A DNA stretch of 64,000 bases from Pachypanchax playfairii (Eukaryota > Chordata > Actinopteri > Cyprinodontiformes > Aplocheilidae): assembly GCA_006937955.1 (NCBI GenBank), contig SSNP01000132.1, positions 883,468 to 947,467 on the forward strand. The letters run 5' to 3'. The notes beneath the pieces were generated by a model. It was not told the DNA's origin. It saw only the letters and a program-made list of their open reading frames with translations, and ran no database searches. A program made the position numbers and the translations under genes. Positions 33,190-46,300 of the stretch are shown here, in pieces (the first letter of the stretch is position 1; each line of letters starts with the position of its first letter).

Positions 33190-33990
33190 TTTTTCAGCAA
33201 GTTACAAAAAGAATTGATCACATCACTTCAATCCTGACTTCTCCCTACTGGATTCCCATTCATTTTAAAACTGATTTCAAGCCTCAGCTGCTGACTATTC
33301 AAGTTTTAACTCATTCAGTGCCACTTTCAGATTTCATATCCCCCTCAGTACCAGAGATATTTTGCATCTTTACTGATTTTTGAAGGCCCACAGAATATTT
33401 TCTCCTATGACTTTGTGAATTCTGAAACCATCAGCACAAAGATTAGTCTTTCATCTTTCAGCAGCAAAAAAAAGATTGTTTCTACCTCTTTCTGTTATCT
33501 AGCAATCTGCAGTACAGAGGAGCAACTTTTGTGAAAATTTACCTTTTTTTCAGGACAGAAAGTTAAGATAAAGAGCTTTTTGTGTAAAGATGTTTTTCAA
33601 GCAGATCAGTGATGTTGATGTAAATATTTCATGTTTCAATGATGCAACATCTGAACTATGTTTTACTTCTATGAAAGTAAAAAATAAATCCCCCCTCTCT
33701 GCTTTTGATGCCCCCCCCCCTCTGGTCCTTTATTTTTTATCCCTGTGGGGGATACGTTATTTTTGTTCCTCTTTCTTTTCCAACCATACTTGCCAACCCT
33801 CCAGATTTAACCTGGAGAATCCCGAATTTTAATGCCCTCCTGGGACCATCATTCTCCTGAATTTCAGTTTGACGTCTATAGACGTCTATGGCACTGAATG
33901 AGATAATTGGTCTGGCCCCAAAATGTCTGCGTTGTCAGAGGACTCTGGTCATCCAACCAGTTTACATGTCACAAGATTCAAATTAAAATA
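33190..33990 (+). pseudogene. LINE reverse-transcriptase tail fragment split by a MITE
   Basis: 33,200-33,290 translates to KRIDHITSILTSPYWIPIHF, like the DHITPVLxxLHWLPV block near the end of L2-type reverse transcriptases. After the MITE, 33,903-33,985 gives IGLAPKCLRCQRTLVIQP. No complete domain is left. Confidence 0.5.
33310..33902. mobile_element. MITE (593 bp) with 14-bp terminal inverted repeats
   Basis: CTCATTCAGTGCCA (33,310-33,323) and TGGCACTGAATGAG (33,889-33,902) are exact complements. It interrupts a LINE fragment. A poly-C run lies at 33,711-33,720. There is no coding capacity. Target duplication unclear. Confidence 0.75.
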
Positions 33991-34499
33991 TAAATGAATC
34001 AGGCTTTTGCTGTTGCTGCTCCAAAACAATTCACTTCCTTATGTTCAGATGGGTGAAAGTGTCAAGTCTTTGAAATATCTCTTTGGCTTTTTTTTTAACT
34101 AGAGCTGAGTGTGAGACCCAAGTACTGTTTTGTTTTCTGCTGTTATTTCGGTAGATCATTTATTTCTGTCTTGTTTTTGTTGTTCTTAATGTTTCATTGT
34201 TTTAATGCTGTTTTTGTTATGTTTGACCAAACTGTCAACTTGGTCTCATGTTGTTGAAGAGAACCAGTTTGGGGTGTACAGCCATATACGTATGTTTTAT
34301 CCAAAATTGTTCTACAGGCTTGAGGTTCTGCTGATCAAATACAGTCAGTCTCAGTGTCATCGTGGATGCAAATGAACATTCCTGATAAACAGCCATATCG
34401 GAGCAGAAGAAGGTGAAAAAGAGAAAGAAGAGAGACTAAAGTCAGATCCTTGCATGTTTGTGCTCAGCAACGTTTTATCTGCACTGTTTTTCTGTCTTT

Positions 34500-34849
34500 T
34501 TTTTCTGTGCAGTATTCCAGTTCAGGTCGCATTGCTCATAAAAAGGATTTTTGATGTTTAACTTGTGGCTCTGCAACATTAACATTTGTTTGACTCGAGC
34601 ATGACTGCACAGATGAATTTTTTCCATGGATCAAAATCTAACCCGCTGAGTCAGAACATTTGCACTTGGTCTCTGTGAAATCTTACAAATGCTTTTCAAT
34701 GTCCATGAATAAGCCTTCAAAATTTAGACTTGCCCGAAGCTTTCATACTAAAACTTTCATACTTAAATTATGGTGCAAACTAATTTACAACCATGTTTTG
34801 TGAAATGTATGATTCTGTTTTATTGGGACCTAAGCATATCAGAGACACT
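34500..34849. repeat. Dispersed repeat family R2, copy 1
   Basis: Shares many blocks with about 51,900-52,375, such as ACAAATGCTTTTCAATGTCC, GATGTTTAACT(T/C)GT, CACTGAGTCAGAACAT-like and TT(A/T)(A/T)GACTTACCCGAAGCT. Diverged, non-coding. Its right side holds the TTAA MITE at 34,854. Confidence 0.65.
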
Positions 34850-34853
34850 TTAA

Positions 34854-35083
34854 CCTCTTAAGCCCCACGATTCGGATTTTGACATTTGAACATTAATTTG
34901 CTTGGTGTTTGAGTTGTGTATGGATTATGTGAAAATAACTCACATGTGCTTGTAGCAGAGTTTCTCCTGTTTAATTTGATGTGCAGTATGACTATATTGC
35001 TACATAATTAGTGCCGCATTGTATATCTTTTGCCGCGGTGAGGCCCTAAGTCCCCCGATTGGGGGACGTTGGGGCTTAAGAGG
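34854..35083. mobile_element. TTAA-flanked MITE, 230 bp (piggyBac-like ends)
   Basis: TTAA at 34,850-34,853 and 35,084-35,087 flank CCTCTTAAGCCCCA and its complement TGGGGCTTAAGAGG. A second local palindrome CCCCCGATTGGGGG lies at 35,052-35,065. No coding capacity. Confidence 0.85.
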
Positions 35084-35087
35084 TTAA

Positions 35088-36112
35088 GGCTTAGCTACAT
35101 AAAGAGGCTGTAGGAGATGGTCCAAAAATGACTCGTAGCATGTCTGCATCCATTCTTAGGTCATTGTAACCAGGGCTTTATTCAAACATTTGGCCCAAAC
35201 CAGCATTTAAACAATGAGATGAAAATCTTACTACCAAATTGAATTTTTTGTACCATTTGGACAAGATAGACATGGAGCTTAACACCATTTAGGTTTTTGT
35301 TCATGGCCTAGATAAAGGTCACATTGCTTTTAAGTAGTTCTGTCAGAGGTTTGGCTGAGTCATAGAATTGTCTAAAGTAGTTTCAGACTCCTAAGCAGCT
35401 GCAAAGCTCTTAAATGTTAATTTGAGCTTTGATGTTGGCAAAAATGGTGAGATTATTTGATATTTGTTGTTTCTGGTGCTAGGAGGTGTACGCAGAGGAG
35501 AAAAGCCAACCAGGGAGGGAAGGAGCAGGGGACACAGTTAGAGAACCAGGTGAGTCCTACGGAGCTGGAGGAGCACTAGAGCAGGAAGCAGGATAAATAG
35601 AACCAGAGCAGTGTGGAGGCAAATGTTGTTGAGGTGGCTGTTGTCTTCCTGACGTTCAGGACTGTAGATCTGTCTCATAACTCAAGTTAGTGAAGATTCT
35701 TTCAAAGGTTAATCCAACACTGTTTGCAGAGCAGGCAGAGACACACAAAACAATCTACAACGGAGGTCCCAGGTTCTGGGTCACACACTGGACTTATGCT
35801 AAGAAACTGGACACAGTCACAAAAAACTACACTAAAATTTATCTAAGTAAAATTTCAGAATTGCATCAAGACTATACCTGAAGATGACAAACACTCTGTC
35901 ACAGGAGCATGGATTTAAGTAGTCCTGCAGATGAGCCAATTACTCCTGGTGTGACCCATTTGATGCTTCCACAGACTCCTCCAGAGGATGTAGATGTGAT
36001 TGAGTGACTGTAAGTTTAGCAGAAACTGATAAGATACGTGTCTGTGTGAGTGTTTAAACTGAGCATGTTCAAGCTGAGCATAACAGACAATATTGTGGCT
36101 ATATGATAACAA
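35088..36112. other. Intergenic; no gene seen
   Basis: Nothing recognised. The frame at 35,690-35,881 has no domain. Confidence 0.5.
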
Positions 36113-36116
36113 TTAA

Positions 36117-36584
36117 AGCAGAACTAAGTAAGTTTTGCTCTCGCTCTCCCCCTACTGGTCCCCTGTGAAAGCTCACTGTCATAACGTTCCCCCGCCGCCG
36201 CCGCAGACCCCCCTCCACCCCGCCGCCGCCCCCCCAACAACAACGCGCAGAGAACGCTTTTGCAAGAAGAAAGAAAAACAAAACCAAGAAAATGTCTCGA
36301 CAGGTGAGTATTATTGTCATCTTTGCCCTCCTAAGGGTGTCGTTGCTAACAACGGCAAGGGCTTCATGCTTGTATTTATGTACGTGAGTGTGAGTGCCGT
36401 AAAGCAGGTTTGTTCTCGCGAGATTAGTCGGGTCCGATCCACTGAAAGTTGCAAGTGCTGCTTTCAGGACACAGACCCCGGAGGGAGGGGAGGGACCCAC
36501 GAATCACCCCGCCAAGTCCTTGTTTACCCCCACAGGGACTCTAGAAAACATTTATTGAGGTGAAAAAACTTACTTAGTTCTGCT
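36117..36584. mobile_element. TTAA-flanked MITE, 468 bp, with GC-rich core
   Basis: TTAA at 36,113-36,116 and 36,585-36,588 flank AGCAGAACTAAGTAAGTTTT-type ends. The matching end is AAACTTACTTAGTTCTGCT. The core has (CCG)n and poly-C stretches (36,190-36,235). It lies about 800 bp upstream of the asph start. The start of the sequence at 55,280 (TTAAAGCAGTACTAAATAA) resembles one end of it. Confidence 0.85.
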
Positions 36585-36721
36585 TTAAGACAACAAGAAC
36601 AAAAAACAATAAAAAGGGTTTGATAGGTGTTTGATTAATTAGTGTACCATAACTTATAATTTATGGCGTTATTAATATTATAATAGTAGATATTTAAATA
36701 TGCATGGTCATACAGTGAACC

Positions 36722-36870
36722 ATGTTCACTACACCTAAACAGACTACCATTCACAGACTCACACCCAGGAACAATTTAGAGTTGCCAATCAACTTATCAT
36801 GCATATTTTTGGTCTGTGGGAAGAAAGCCAGAGTCCTCAGAGAAAACCCACCTATGCACAGGAAGGCCCA
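36722..36870 (-). repeat. SINE fragment (body only), minus strand
   Basis: Matches the body of the repeat at 42,120-42,230 (CAATTTAGAGTTGCCAA, GGTCTGTGGGA) but has no tRNA-like head. Confidence 0.6.
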
Positions 36871-37059
36871 AACAATGTATAAAAAATGTGTATGCATGTA
36901 TGTGTGTGTATTGTATTTATATATGTATATATTTGCTTATCTATTTTCAATGTTAAATTATATTTTAAATGTCATTACCACAATTGTTGTCATTAATATA
37001 GTGTTTATTAAGTATGAACGTTTAAAGAGATTAAAATTTAAAGTCGTGCGGAGATAATC

Positions 37060-37380
37060 GCAAACAACGTGACGTCACTATCTACCATCTTGCCACGTTC
37101 CAGGGGAAAGGTGGAGGCGGGTTAAAGATAGAACTATCCACACGGTTGAATAAGCCCAGCGTATCTCAAATATCATTGGACATATTTTTCAAAAGCCCCG
37201 CCTATTTTTGTGTAACGACTTTTTGATTGGCCCAGAGAACTGTCATGCATACAGCGGACGTGGCTTCTTTGAGTTTGCGACTGGAAGCAGCAGGAGAACA
37301 ATTTTTGATTTCTTTTCACTGCTAGCGACACAGCTTTGAGTTGCTTCAGTTCTTCAGCACAGACACTCATTTGACTTGCC
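37060..37380 (+). promoter_or_regulatory. asph: Likely promoter and 5' UTR of asph (first promoter)
   Basis: Just upstream of the first coding exon are a CRE-type TGACGTCA (37,070-37,077), a GC-box-like CCCCGCC (37,196-37,202) and an inverted CCAAT box GATTGGCC (37,225-37,232). There is no TATA box at a fitting distance. That mix suits a broadly active promoter. The transcription start itself is not determinable. Confidence 0.5.
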
Positions 37381-40300
37381 ATGGCTGCAAAGAAAGGCTC
37401 TAAAGGAAACACTAAATCAAAAGGTGCGTTGTTGCTGCTTGTCTTTATTCCACCATAGGTTGCAGTGGCTCGCAGTGGTGATGCGATCCAGCCTTCATCT
37501 TTCTGTCAGGCCTGGGAAAGTTTATCAGATGTTGTGCTGCAATTTGATTTGGGGCTATACTTCTTTCTTGTTGTTTAAATGTATGTTAATGTGATGTTTG
37601 CTCGATGCCAGTGAGGGTTTTTGTCGAACTGAACATGGTCCACGTAGAACGTGAACACTTTGATAACACGTTAACACATGACTGCGTCAAAACGAACTGG
37701 CACTATTTACTGGAATGTTTCGGTCTCACAAAATGCCCATGCTTACAATAATGTAATATTTCACAATATCCGGTTCTGTTACTCTATTATTGTAGGCTTT
37801 TATGCAGTATTAGAGTCGGTTGACCACGGTGAACCCAGGATTACTTTGGAATATTGTTTTGCACGCGATACGTTACCCTTCCCTCGCGCGGCATTATAAC
37901 CCTTTCTATTGTCCCGTCGGTAGGTCCATGACTCATCCTGGGGGCCTTTTTAAGTGAATTATTTAAAATATATCCTGAAGTTTCCCAAGATATTAAAATT
38001 TCCTTTGTTAATATATAAACAACCACACATTCTTGTTTGCTCACGTGTCATTATCCGTTCCTGTGGAGGTCCTAGGTCATTCAGCAGTTCACCAAGTAGA
38101 ACAATTTCAGACTCTGTTGTGATGAAACTTTAAAATCAGCACCAAGTGCCTTATTCACCGGTTTTATTTGTAATGTTTGAAGTATTATGACTCCCAAGGG
38201 CCTTGATGCCTCCAATACCTTCATGACCTCACAAACTTGAGTGTGATGCCCTAAAATGTGGAGGTCGGACTGCATGACAATAAATCTAGCAAAGTACTCG
38301 AAAAATGTACATTGACAGTCCATACTGCAATATTATTATTATGGTCATTACTGTTATTCAATCCAGTGGATATGAAGGTTTATTAAACACGGAAATGAAA
38401 AGTTGCAATCAAATACTGAAGTGACAGTAATACTTGCCCATACCAGTACCCCACCTCCACCTTGCTGGTGTCTGAGCAGAGCTCTGTGTCCATTACTGAT
38501 CCAACCACGGGCCCGTCCATCTGGTCCGTCAAGAGTCACTCTCATCTCATCAGTCCACAAAATCTTTGAAAAATCTGTCTTCAGATATTTCTTTGCCAAT
38601 CCTTGATGTTTCAACTTATGTGTCTTGTTAAGACGTGGTTGGGTTTCAGCCTTTCTTACCTTGGCCATGTCTCTGAGAACTGAACACCTCATACTTCTTC
38701 ACACTCCAGGTAGGTTGCAGTTGTGAAATATGGCAGCACTGGAGGATAATGGGTTCCTGGTAGCCTCATGTTTGATTCTCCTCAAATCTTTGGCGGTTAG
38801 TTTGCGTCTTTTTTTCTCGACATGTTTTTTGTGACCCCGTTTGTTATAAAACGTTTAATGGTTCTGTGATCACGCCCCAACATCTTAGATATTTCAGGAG
38901 TGCTGCATCCCTGTGAAAGACTTTTTACAATTTTTAACTTTTAAAAGTCAGTTAAATCTCTTTTTTGGCCATTTTTTCCTGAGAAGAATCTGCCTAAAAA
39001 TTATGCACACTTTGATTTTGGGTATTATTCTCCTTAGGCCACACCCTCCCTCGTTACACAATACACATCATTTGATATGCATTAAATCCAATAAGAATTC
39101 AAGTTTATGCAGCTTGGAGTTGCAAATTATGGAAAAAAAATTATCATATGGTCAAAATACTCTCTTGCCTAATAATTGTGCACACAGTGTAGTGACTCAA
39201 AAAGAGAATTTAAAATATCTAAACATTCTTTAAAGTGATTTTTCTATGTAGAAAATAATAGTAATAAAAAATGACATGAGCAGTTTGACAGGTAAGTTAC
39301 TTAGTATCTGTTTAGAATATTACCACATTTTCTTTGACTTGCACTCTGGTCAGTTTCTGATAACAGCTATCAGAGTATGTGACTACCTGTATGAAAGTCC
39401 AGCTGTTTGTGTCAGTGTTTATTGTGTTTTCTGCATCAAAAGAACATTAAAGTCTCTGAAAATATGTTTAGATTTTCAATGCTATTCAGCTGATTTAATG
39501 TGTGGTCACATTTTGTTTTAACACCATGTGATACAGATATTTTTTCCAGGTTTTTATTCAGTCCATTGCATAAAATATTAGTGATACTAAGAACAATTCT
39601 AAACATTGTGCTTTGCTATGCATTTATCATGTTAAAGTCCTGACCCAATTCCACCAAACTGTTAGTATGCTACACTGCACACTTCAGTAATTTATCATTC
39701 ATTTGTTGCTGATATATTCTAAATAAATTGTAATTCCATAGAAATTAACAGCGACCATGATCTTTAATACATCTGCTCAGGGATTCTGTGTCAGGATGTT
39801 TGTAGCTGCTCATGGCAAGTGTGAGAGCATGTACTCAGGTTGGAGGCCTGGCTCACCTTCTTTGTTTATATACCCAAATTTCCCAATCTGTGGCTGCCGT
39901 AAACACGGGAAACCTCACCTGGCCTGACAGAAAGGATTGACAGGCTGATTACTCTTTCACAATTCAGTGGTTGTTCTTAGTTGATGGAGCGAGTTGTCTT
40001 GTTAATTCTGATAATAAACTTTAATAATTAAAAACGTTCTTAGCAAAGGGTTTCCACTTTCGTCCGTCTTGCACCCTGGGCCAAGCGACACAATATGAAT
40101 GCTTCCAGCCGTTCCTCTTACTCATGGCCCCAATTCAGAAGAAAACCCACAGAAAAGAACCATCCTATTCCATTATTTATAGCTTTGGTCTTTAAACAAA
40201 GAAACTGGATCATGTTGTTATTGGTTTAACTGCTTTAAAATGAAAATGTATAATATTTGGTAAACATCTTGGTGAAAGACAAGTGGTACATTATTATTTA

Positions 40301-43300
40301 TAGCTGCTGTGGGTAATTAAAATAAGTCACATTTTTTGACGGTCAAAACTTGGCACAAAAATGTGAATCTGCATTTTCTGCCCTTTTTAATAAGAGATGT
40401 GTCACGTCCCCCTCCAAAATATAAGTAAATGCCTTGCCTCGCCAAAAGAAATGTTATTTTTGATGAAGTTTAGGCAGCCAGGTTATCTGTGCAATTTGAT
40501 TTCATGTTTGTATAGTGAAATAATTTGATTAAATACATTTGTTACAATTTTAAGTTTCCACTAAAGCCTTGTATAAGCCAACATCATTTAATATATAGTA
40601 TACAATCAGGCCTTGAAAAAAGTTTGAATTATTAGTATAGTTAATTTTCTCACAATACAAATAGATATTTTAATAGGTCTAATTATACATCTTAATAATA
40701 GACACATTTATTAAAAATTTTCAGGCCCCATCTGTTACAGCTCAGCCTGTTCCTGCCCCATTTCAGTCTGGTCAGATTCCTAAGCTCGAGCAGCAACAGG
40801 AAGGGGACATAAAGTTTGTCTGTGTCCCATTAGGTTCCAAAAATTGCCATTGCTTTGATTTAGCAAGAGGACAATGTCTAATAACCAACATATTCCTTCA
40901 AAGTCCTTTTTATAAGCCTCATCTAAAATATGACATTTTACAAAATGTGTGGAAAATCCGTATAGTCTTTGATAATTTAAATCTTGTTTTTTCTGTTATA
41001 TCGCACAAGCTATTTCAGTATTGCATGAGATCATGCATGTTTTTTTTTGCCATCATATAGTTCTATTTCAGATACATGAAAGAGTAAGCAGGTGTATTAA
41101 TGTGGGCTGTATATGGTCATTGTTTTGTAATAAATACTTACAAGCAGAACCTTGAAAGCATCCCTCAATAACACACTGTGCCTTCCCTACTTTCAAGTCC
41201 AAGTTCTTTACATGACATTGGTCCACGCCGGGTGCCACTCCTTTCAGCTAAGAACAGGAAACTGAGGCTACAATTTGCACAAGCTCATCGAAATTGGACA
41301 ATAGAAGATTGGAAAAACGTTGCCTGGTCTGATGAGTCTCGATTTCTGCTGCGACATTCGGATGGTAGGGTCAGAATTTGGCGTCAACAACATGAAAGCA
41401 TGGATCCATCCTGCCTTGTATCAACGGTTCAGGCTGGTGGTGGTGGTGTAATGGTGTGGGGAATATTTTCTTGGCACTCTTTGGGCCCCTTGGTACCAAT
41501 TGAGCATCGTTACAACGCCACAGCCTAGCTGAGTATTGTTGCTGACCATGTCCATCCCTTTATGACCACAATGTACCCAACTTCTGATGGCTACTTTCAG
41601 CAGGATAATGCGCCATGTCATAAAGCTGGAATCATCTCGGACTGGTTTCTTGAACATGACAATGAGTTCACTGTACTCAAATGGCCTCCACAGTCACCAG
41701 ATCTCAATCCAATAGAGCATCTTTGGGATGTGGTGGAACGGGAGATTCGCATCATGGATGTGCAGCCGACAAATCTGCGCCAACTGTGTGATGCCATCAT
41801 GTCAATATGGACCAAACTCTCTGAGGAATGCTTCCAGCACCTTGTTGAATCTATGCCACGAAGAATTGAGGCAGTTCTGAAGGCAAAAGGGGGTCCAACC
41901 CGTTACTAGCATGGTGTACCTAATAAAGTGGCCGGTGAGTGTATGTTCCTCACTCAGAAAAAGACACCTGCTTCGAGATTTACTGAAGAAAAAGACACCT
42001 GAGCGTCGCGTGGATGAGGACACCGCGGCATATTAATATTTTTATATTTTAAAACAAAGGTTTGAACTTTGAGAGTATTTAAACTAGAGAGAAGTGTGAG
42101 TAAATTTGAATGGGCCACACAAACAACCATTCACATCTAGGGACAATTTAGCGTTGCCAGTTGACCTCTTGCATATTTTTGGACTGTGGGAGGAAGCCAG
42201 AGTCCCCGGAGAAAACCCATGCATGCACGGGGAGAACATGCAAACTCCAAGCAGAAAGTCCCCAGCCCGGATTCAAACCCAGGACCTTCTCACTGCAAGG
42301 CAACAGCTCTACCAACTGCGCCACTGTGCAGACCAACCATTGCATTTTTCCATATGTATTTTTCTGTGACAACAAATTCTCACTGTCAGATTGATTATGG
42401 ACTAAAACCTGTTACCAGGGGTGGAGTAACAATCTACACATTCAGGAGAAGTCAGAATAGCATCCAATTGGCCTGCATGGTTTAACTAGAATACTGTATC
42501 TCATTAAACAACTCCCACAACCACAGGGGGGCACTAGTACAATAAAGTAAAACAAAAATAATGAATCAGTTCCTGAAAAAAAATGTCAACAAAGTATATA
42601 GAGAAAGGTTGATGGGAAAGTTTAAAAGAAAGTCTTGCATCAAAATGTAAAATTCTCCCCCGGGAGTTCTCAATTTCTGAATCACGTGTCAGAAATTGGC
42701 TTCAATAAAGCTTTATATTTGACTAAAAGTTTGGCAAAGGAAAATCTTAGTTTTCTTTTTGAGTGTTTATTTCTATGTTTGTGTGATGAGTTATTGTTGA
42801 CAAGCTAAATGTACAAGCCTGGCTGTTGAAACAACAATCACAGAAAAGTTATACCATAGCTACATTTATTTGGTGACCTTTTGTTTCTTTAAACTAAACT
42901 TAGTTGTTACATTATAATTACAAAATTTTAAACAAGTTAAATAAAGCAATTTTTAAAGAAATAAGGAATAGATAACCTGGAACAGTGCAGGCAAATGTCA
43001 CAATGAGGACTCCATGTTGCATCATGTTAAACTGAAAATTTCAACTTCATATTGTCAGTTTTTTTCTTATTCCATCCATGGTCCCCATACCTGGGGAAAA
43101 TACTCATATATATATATACAGTGGGGCAAAGAAGTATTTAGTCAGCCACTAATTGTGTAAGTTCTCCCACTTAAAAAGATCAGAGAGGCCTGTAATTTTC
43201 ATCATAGGTATACCTCAACTATGAGAGACAAAATGAGGAAAAAGAATCCAGAAAATCACATTGTCTGATTTTTAAAGAATTTATTTGCAAATTATGGTGG

Positions 43301-46300
43301 AAAATAAGTATTTGGTCACCTACAAACAAGTAAGATTTCTGGCTTTCACAGACCTGTAACTTCTTTAAGAGGCTCCTCGGTCCTCCACTCGTTACCTGTA
43401 TTAATGGCACCTGTGTAAACTCGTTATCAGTATAAAAGACACCTGTCCACAACCTCAAACAGTCACGCTCCAAACTCCACTATGGCCAAGACCAAAGAGC
43501 TGTCAAAGGACACCAGAAACAAAATTGTAGACCTTCACCAGGCTGGGAAGACTGAATCTGCAATAGGTAAGCAGCTTGGTGTGAAGAAATCAACTGTGGG
43601 AGCAATTATTAGAAAATGGAAGACATACAAGACCACTGATAATCTCCCTCGATCTGGGGCTCCACGCAAGATCTCACCCCGTGGGGTCAAAATGATCACA
43701 AGAACGGTGAGCAAAAATCCCAGAACCACACGGAGGGACCTAGTGAATGACCTGCAGAGAGCTGGGACCAAAGTAACAAAGGCTACCATCAGTAACACAC
43801 TACGCCGCCAGGGACTCAAATCCTGCAGTGCCAGACGTGTCCCCCTGCTGAAGCCAGGACACGTCCAGGCCCGTCTGCGGTTTGCTAGAGAGCATTTGGA
43901 TGATCCAGAAGAGGATTGGGAGAACATCATATGGTCAGATGAAACCAAAATAGAACTTTTTGGTAGAAACTCAACTTGTCGTGTTTGGAGGGGAAAGAAT
44001 GCTGAGTTGGATCCAAAGAACACCATACCTACTGTAAAGCATGGGGGTGGAAACATCATGCTTTGGGGCTGTTTTTCTGCAAGGGGACCAGGACGACTGA
44101 TCCGTGTAAAGGAAAGAATGAATGGGGCCATGTATCGTAAGATTTTGAGTGAAAACCTCCTTCCATCAGCAAGGGCATTGAAAATGAGACGTGGCTGGGT
44201 CTTTCAGCATGACAATGATCCCAAACACACCGCCCGGGCAACGAAGGAGTGGCTTCGTAAGAAGCAGTTCAAGGTCCTGGAGTGGCCTAGCCAGTCTCCA
44301 GATCTCTACCCCATAGAAAATCTCTGGAGGGAGTTGAAAGTCCGTGTTGCCCAGCGTCAGCCCCAAAACATCACGGATCTAGAGGAGATCTGCATGGAGG
44401 AATGGGCCAAAATACCAGCAACAGTGTGTGAAAACCTTGTGAAGACTTACAGAAAACGTTTGACCTCTGTCATTGCCAACAAAGGCTATATAACAAAGTA
44501 TTGAGATTAACTTTTGTTATTGACCAAATACTTATTTTCCACCATAATTTGCAAATAAATTCTTTAAAAATCAGACAATGTGATTTTCTGGATTTTTTTT
44601 CCTCATTTTGTCTCTCATAGTTGAGGTATACCTATGATGAAAATTACAGGCCTCTCTGATCTTTTTAAGTGGGAGAACTTACACAATTGGTGGCTGACTA
44701 AATACTTTTTTGCCCCACTGTATATATATACAAGGAGAACAAGCAAAACTCCACTAACAAACACCACAGCCAAATTTAGAACCAAGTACTAACCTTTCAA
44801 TCAGACAGTGAGTATATGAGATATCAGGACAGCCCTGTTAATGATTAGTGTACACATACTGGTGCTGGGACTATGTGAGAGAAAAGTATTTATCTTTTTT
44901 TTTTTCCCACAGTCCACCCCTGCCTGTTAATCTAGTTAAACTAGTTAATGTAATCATGTTCAGTTATTGAGGACAGGGAATTTCTTGCTAGTTTTTCTTC
45001 GGGAAATATTACCTTTTAAAATACTTTTTATTCTGATTTGGGTGCTGTGCTGATTGAGGGATTAGTGCTTGATTTGTCACTTTTTTGCCACTTGTTATGA
45101 TGCATAACATGGCAACGAGAGACTTGTTTATAGGAAGGAGCAGCTAATGGACATTTCTAAGGCTCAAATGATCCTTTAATTGAGACCCCAAATCCCTGGT
45201 GAGCTAAAAAAATAAGTCTTACAAAGAAGTTTAAACCTTCGCTTCTATCAGTCATATTGATGAACGTGATCTGTTGCTAAAGAGGCCATTCCATTAAAAC
45301 TGTTTTTCTGAGGTTTCTGTTGAATATTTTAGCTCTACAGGTGTTCTTACCTTCATATTGGTTGTGAAAATGGCCCAGTAACTTCTCTTTCAGTTTCTAT
45401 CTCTCAAACTACGCAGGTGGCGATAACACCCAAGTTCGAAAAGCCTGTTCTTGTTACATCACAACTCCTTTGCTCATTAGTATTCAGCAGCTCCTGCAAT
45501 TGAGACCATGCCTAGCATGCTGCTGGCTAAAAGCTGTAGCGTAAACACGTATCAAACCAGAAATGACTCGGTGCGCTGTTGCCATGCGCAGCGGGGAAAG
45601 AAACAGGAATCCGTGCTCTCATAGGCTAGCTTGTAAACCCATCTGAATCCAGCAAATTTGCATAATGAATATTAATGAGTTGCAGCCTGAAGCCAGCCAA
45701 ATTTTCGCGCAGACAGATTGAATGGTCTGTTAATCAGTGTTTCCTATTGTTTTTTAGATATAAAAAGTTTCATATTACAGGTTGATACTTCAACCACAAA
45801 GTCATGAAATATGTGTGAAATGGCCTTTTTAACAAAACTGATGAACTTGAAACTCTCTTGAAGACCCAGCTGGAGTATCAAGAATGCCGTATCATGTGTT
45901 TTACTGAGATGTGGCTAAAGGTGCCAACCCTAGACTCCAGTGTGTCCCTGCCCGACTTTCAAACAATATGGGCAGAAAGAGATCTGAAGAGGTGACGAAG
46001 CCTGACAAAGCAGCCTGACGGAAGGAGCCGGAACCACCCAAATTTTAACGCAGACAGATTGAAAGGTCTGTTAATCAGTGTTTCCTGACGTTTTTTAGAC
46101 ATAAAATGTTTCATATTACTGGTTAATACTTAAGAAATAACCACAAAGTCCTGAAATTTTAATGAAATGGCCCCTTTAAGTATTAACCAGTAATATGAAA
46201 CATTATATATTTAAACAAACGTTAGGTTTTCTACGTCTTATGTCGGGAACATTTTTTTTTTACCATTACTTAAAGAGAAAATGTCTCATGAGCATTTATC

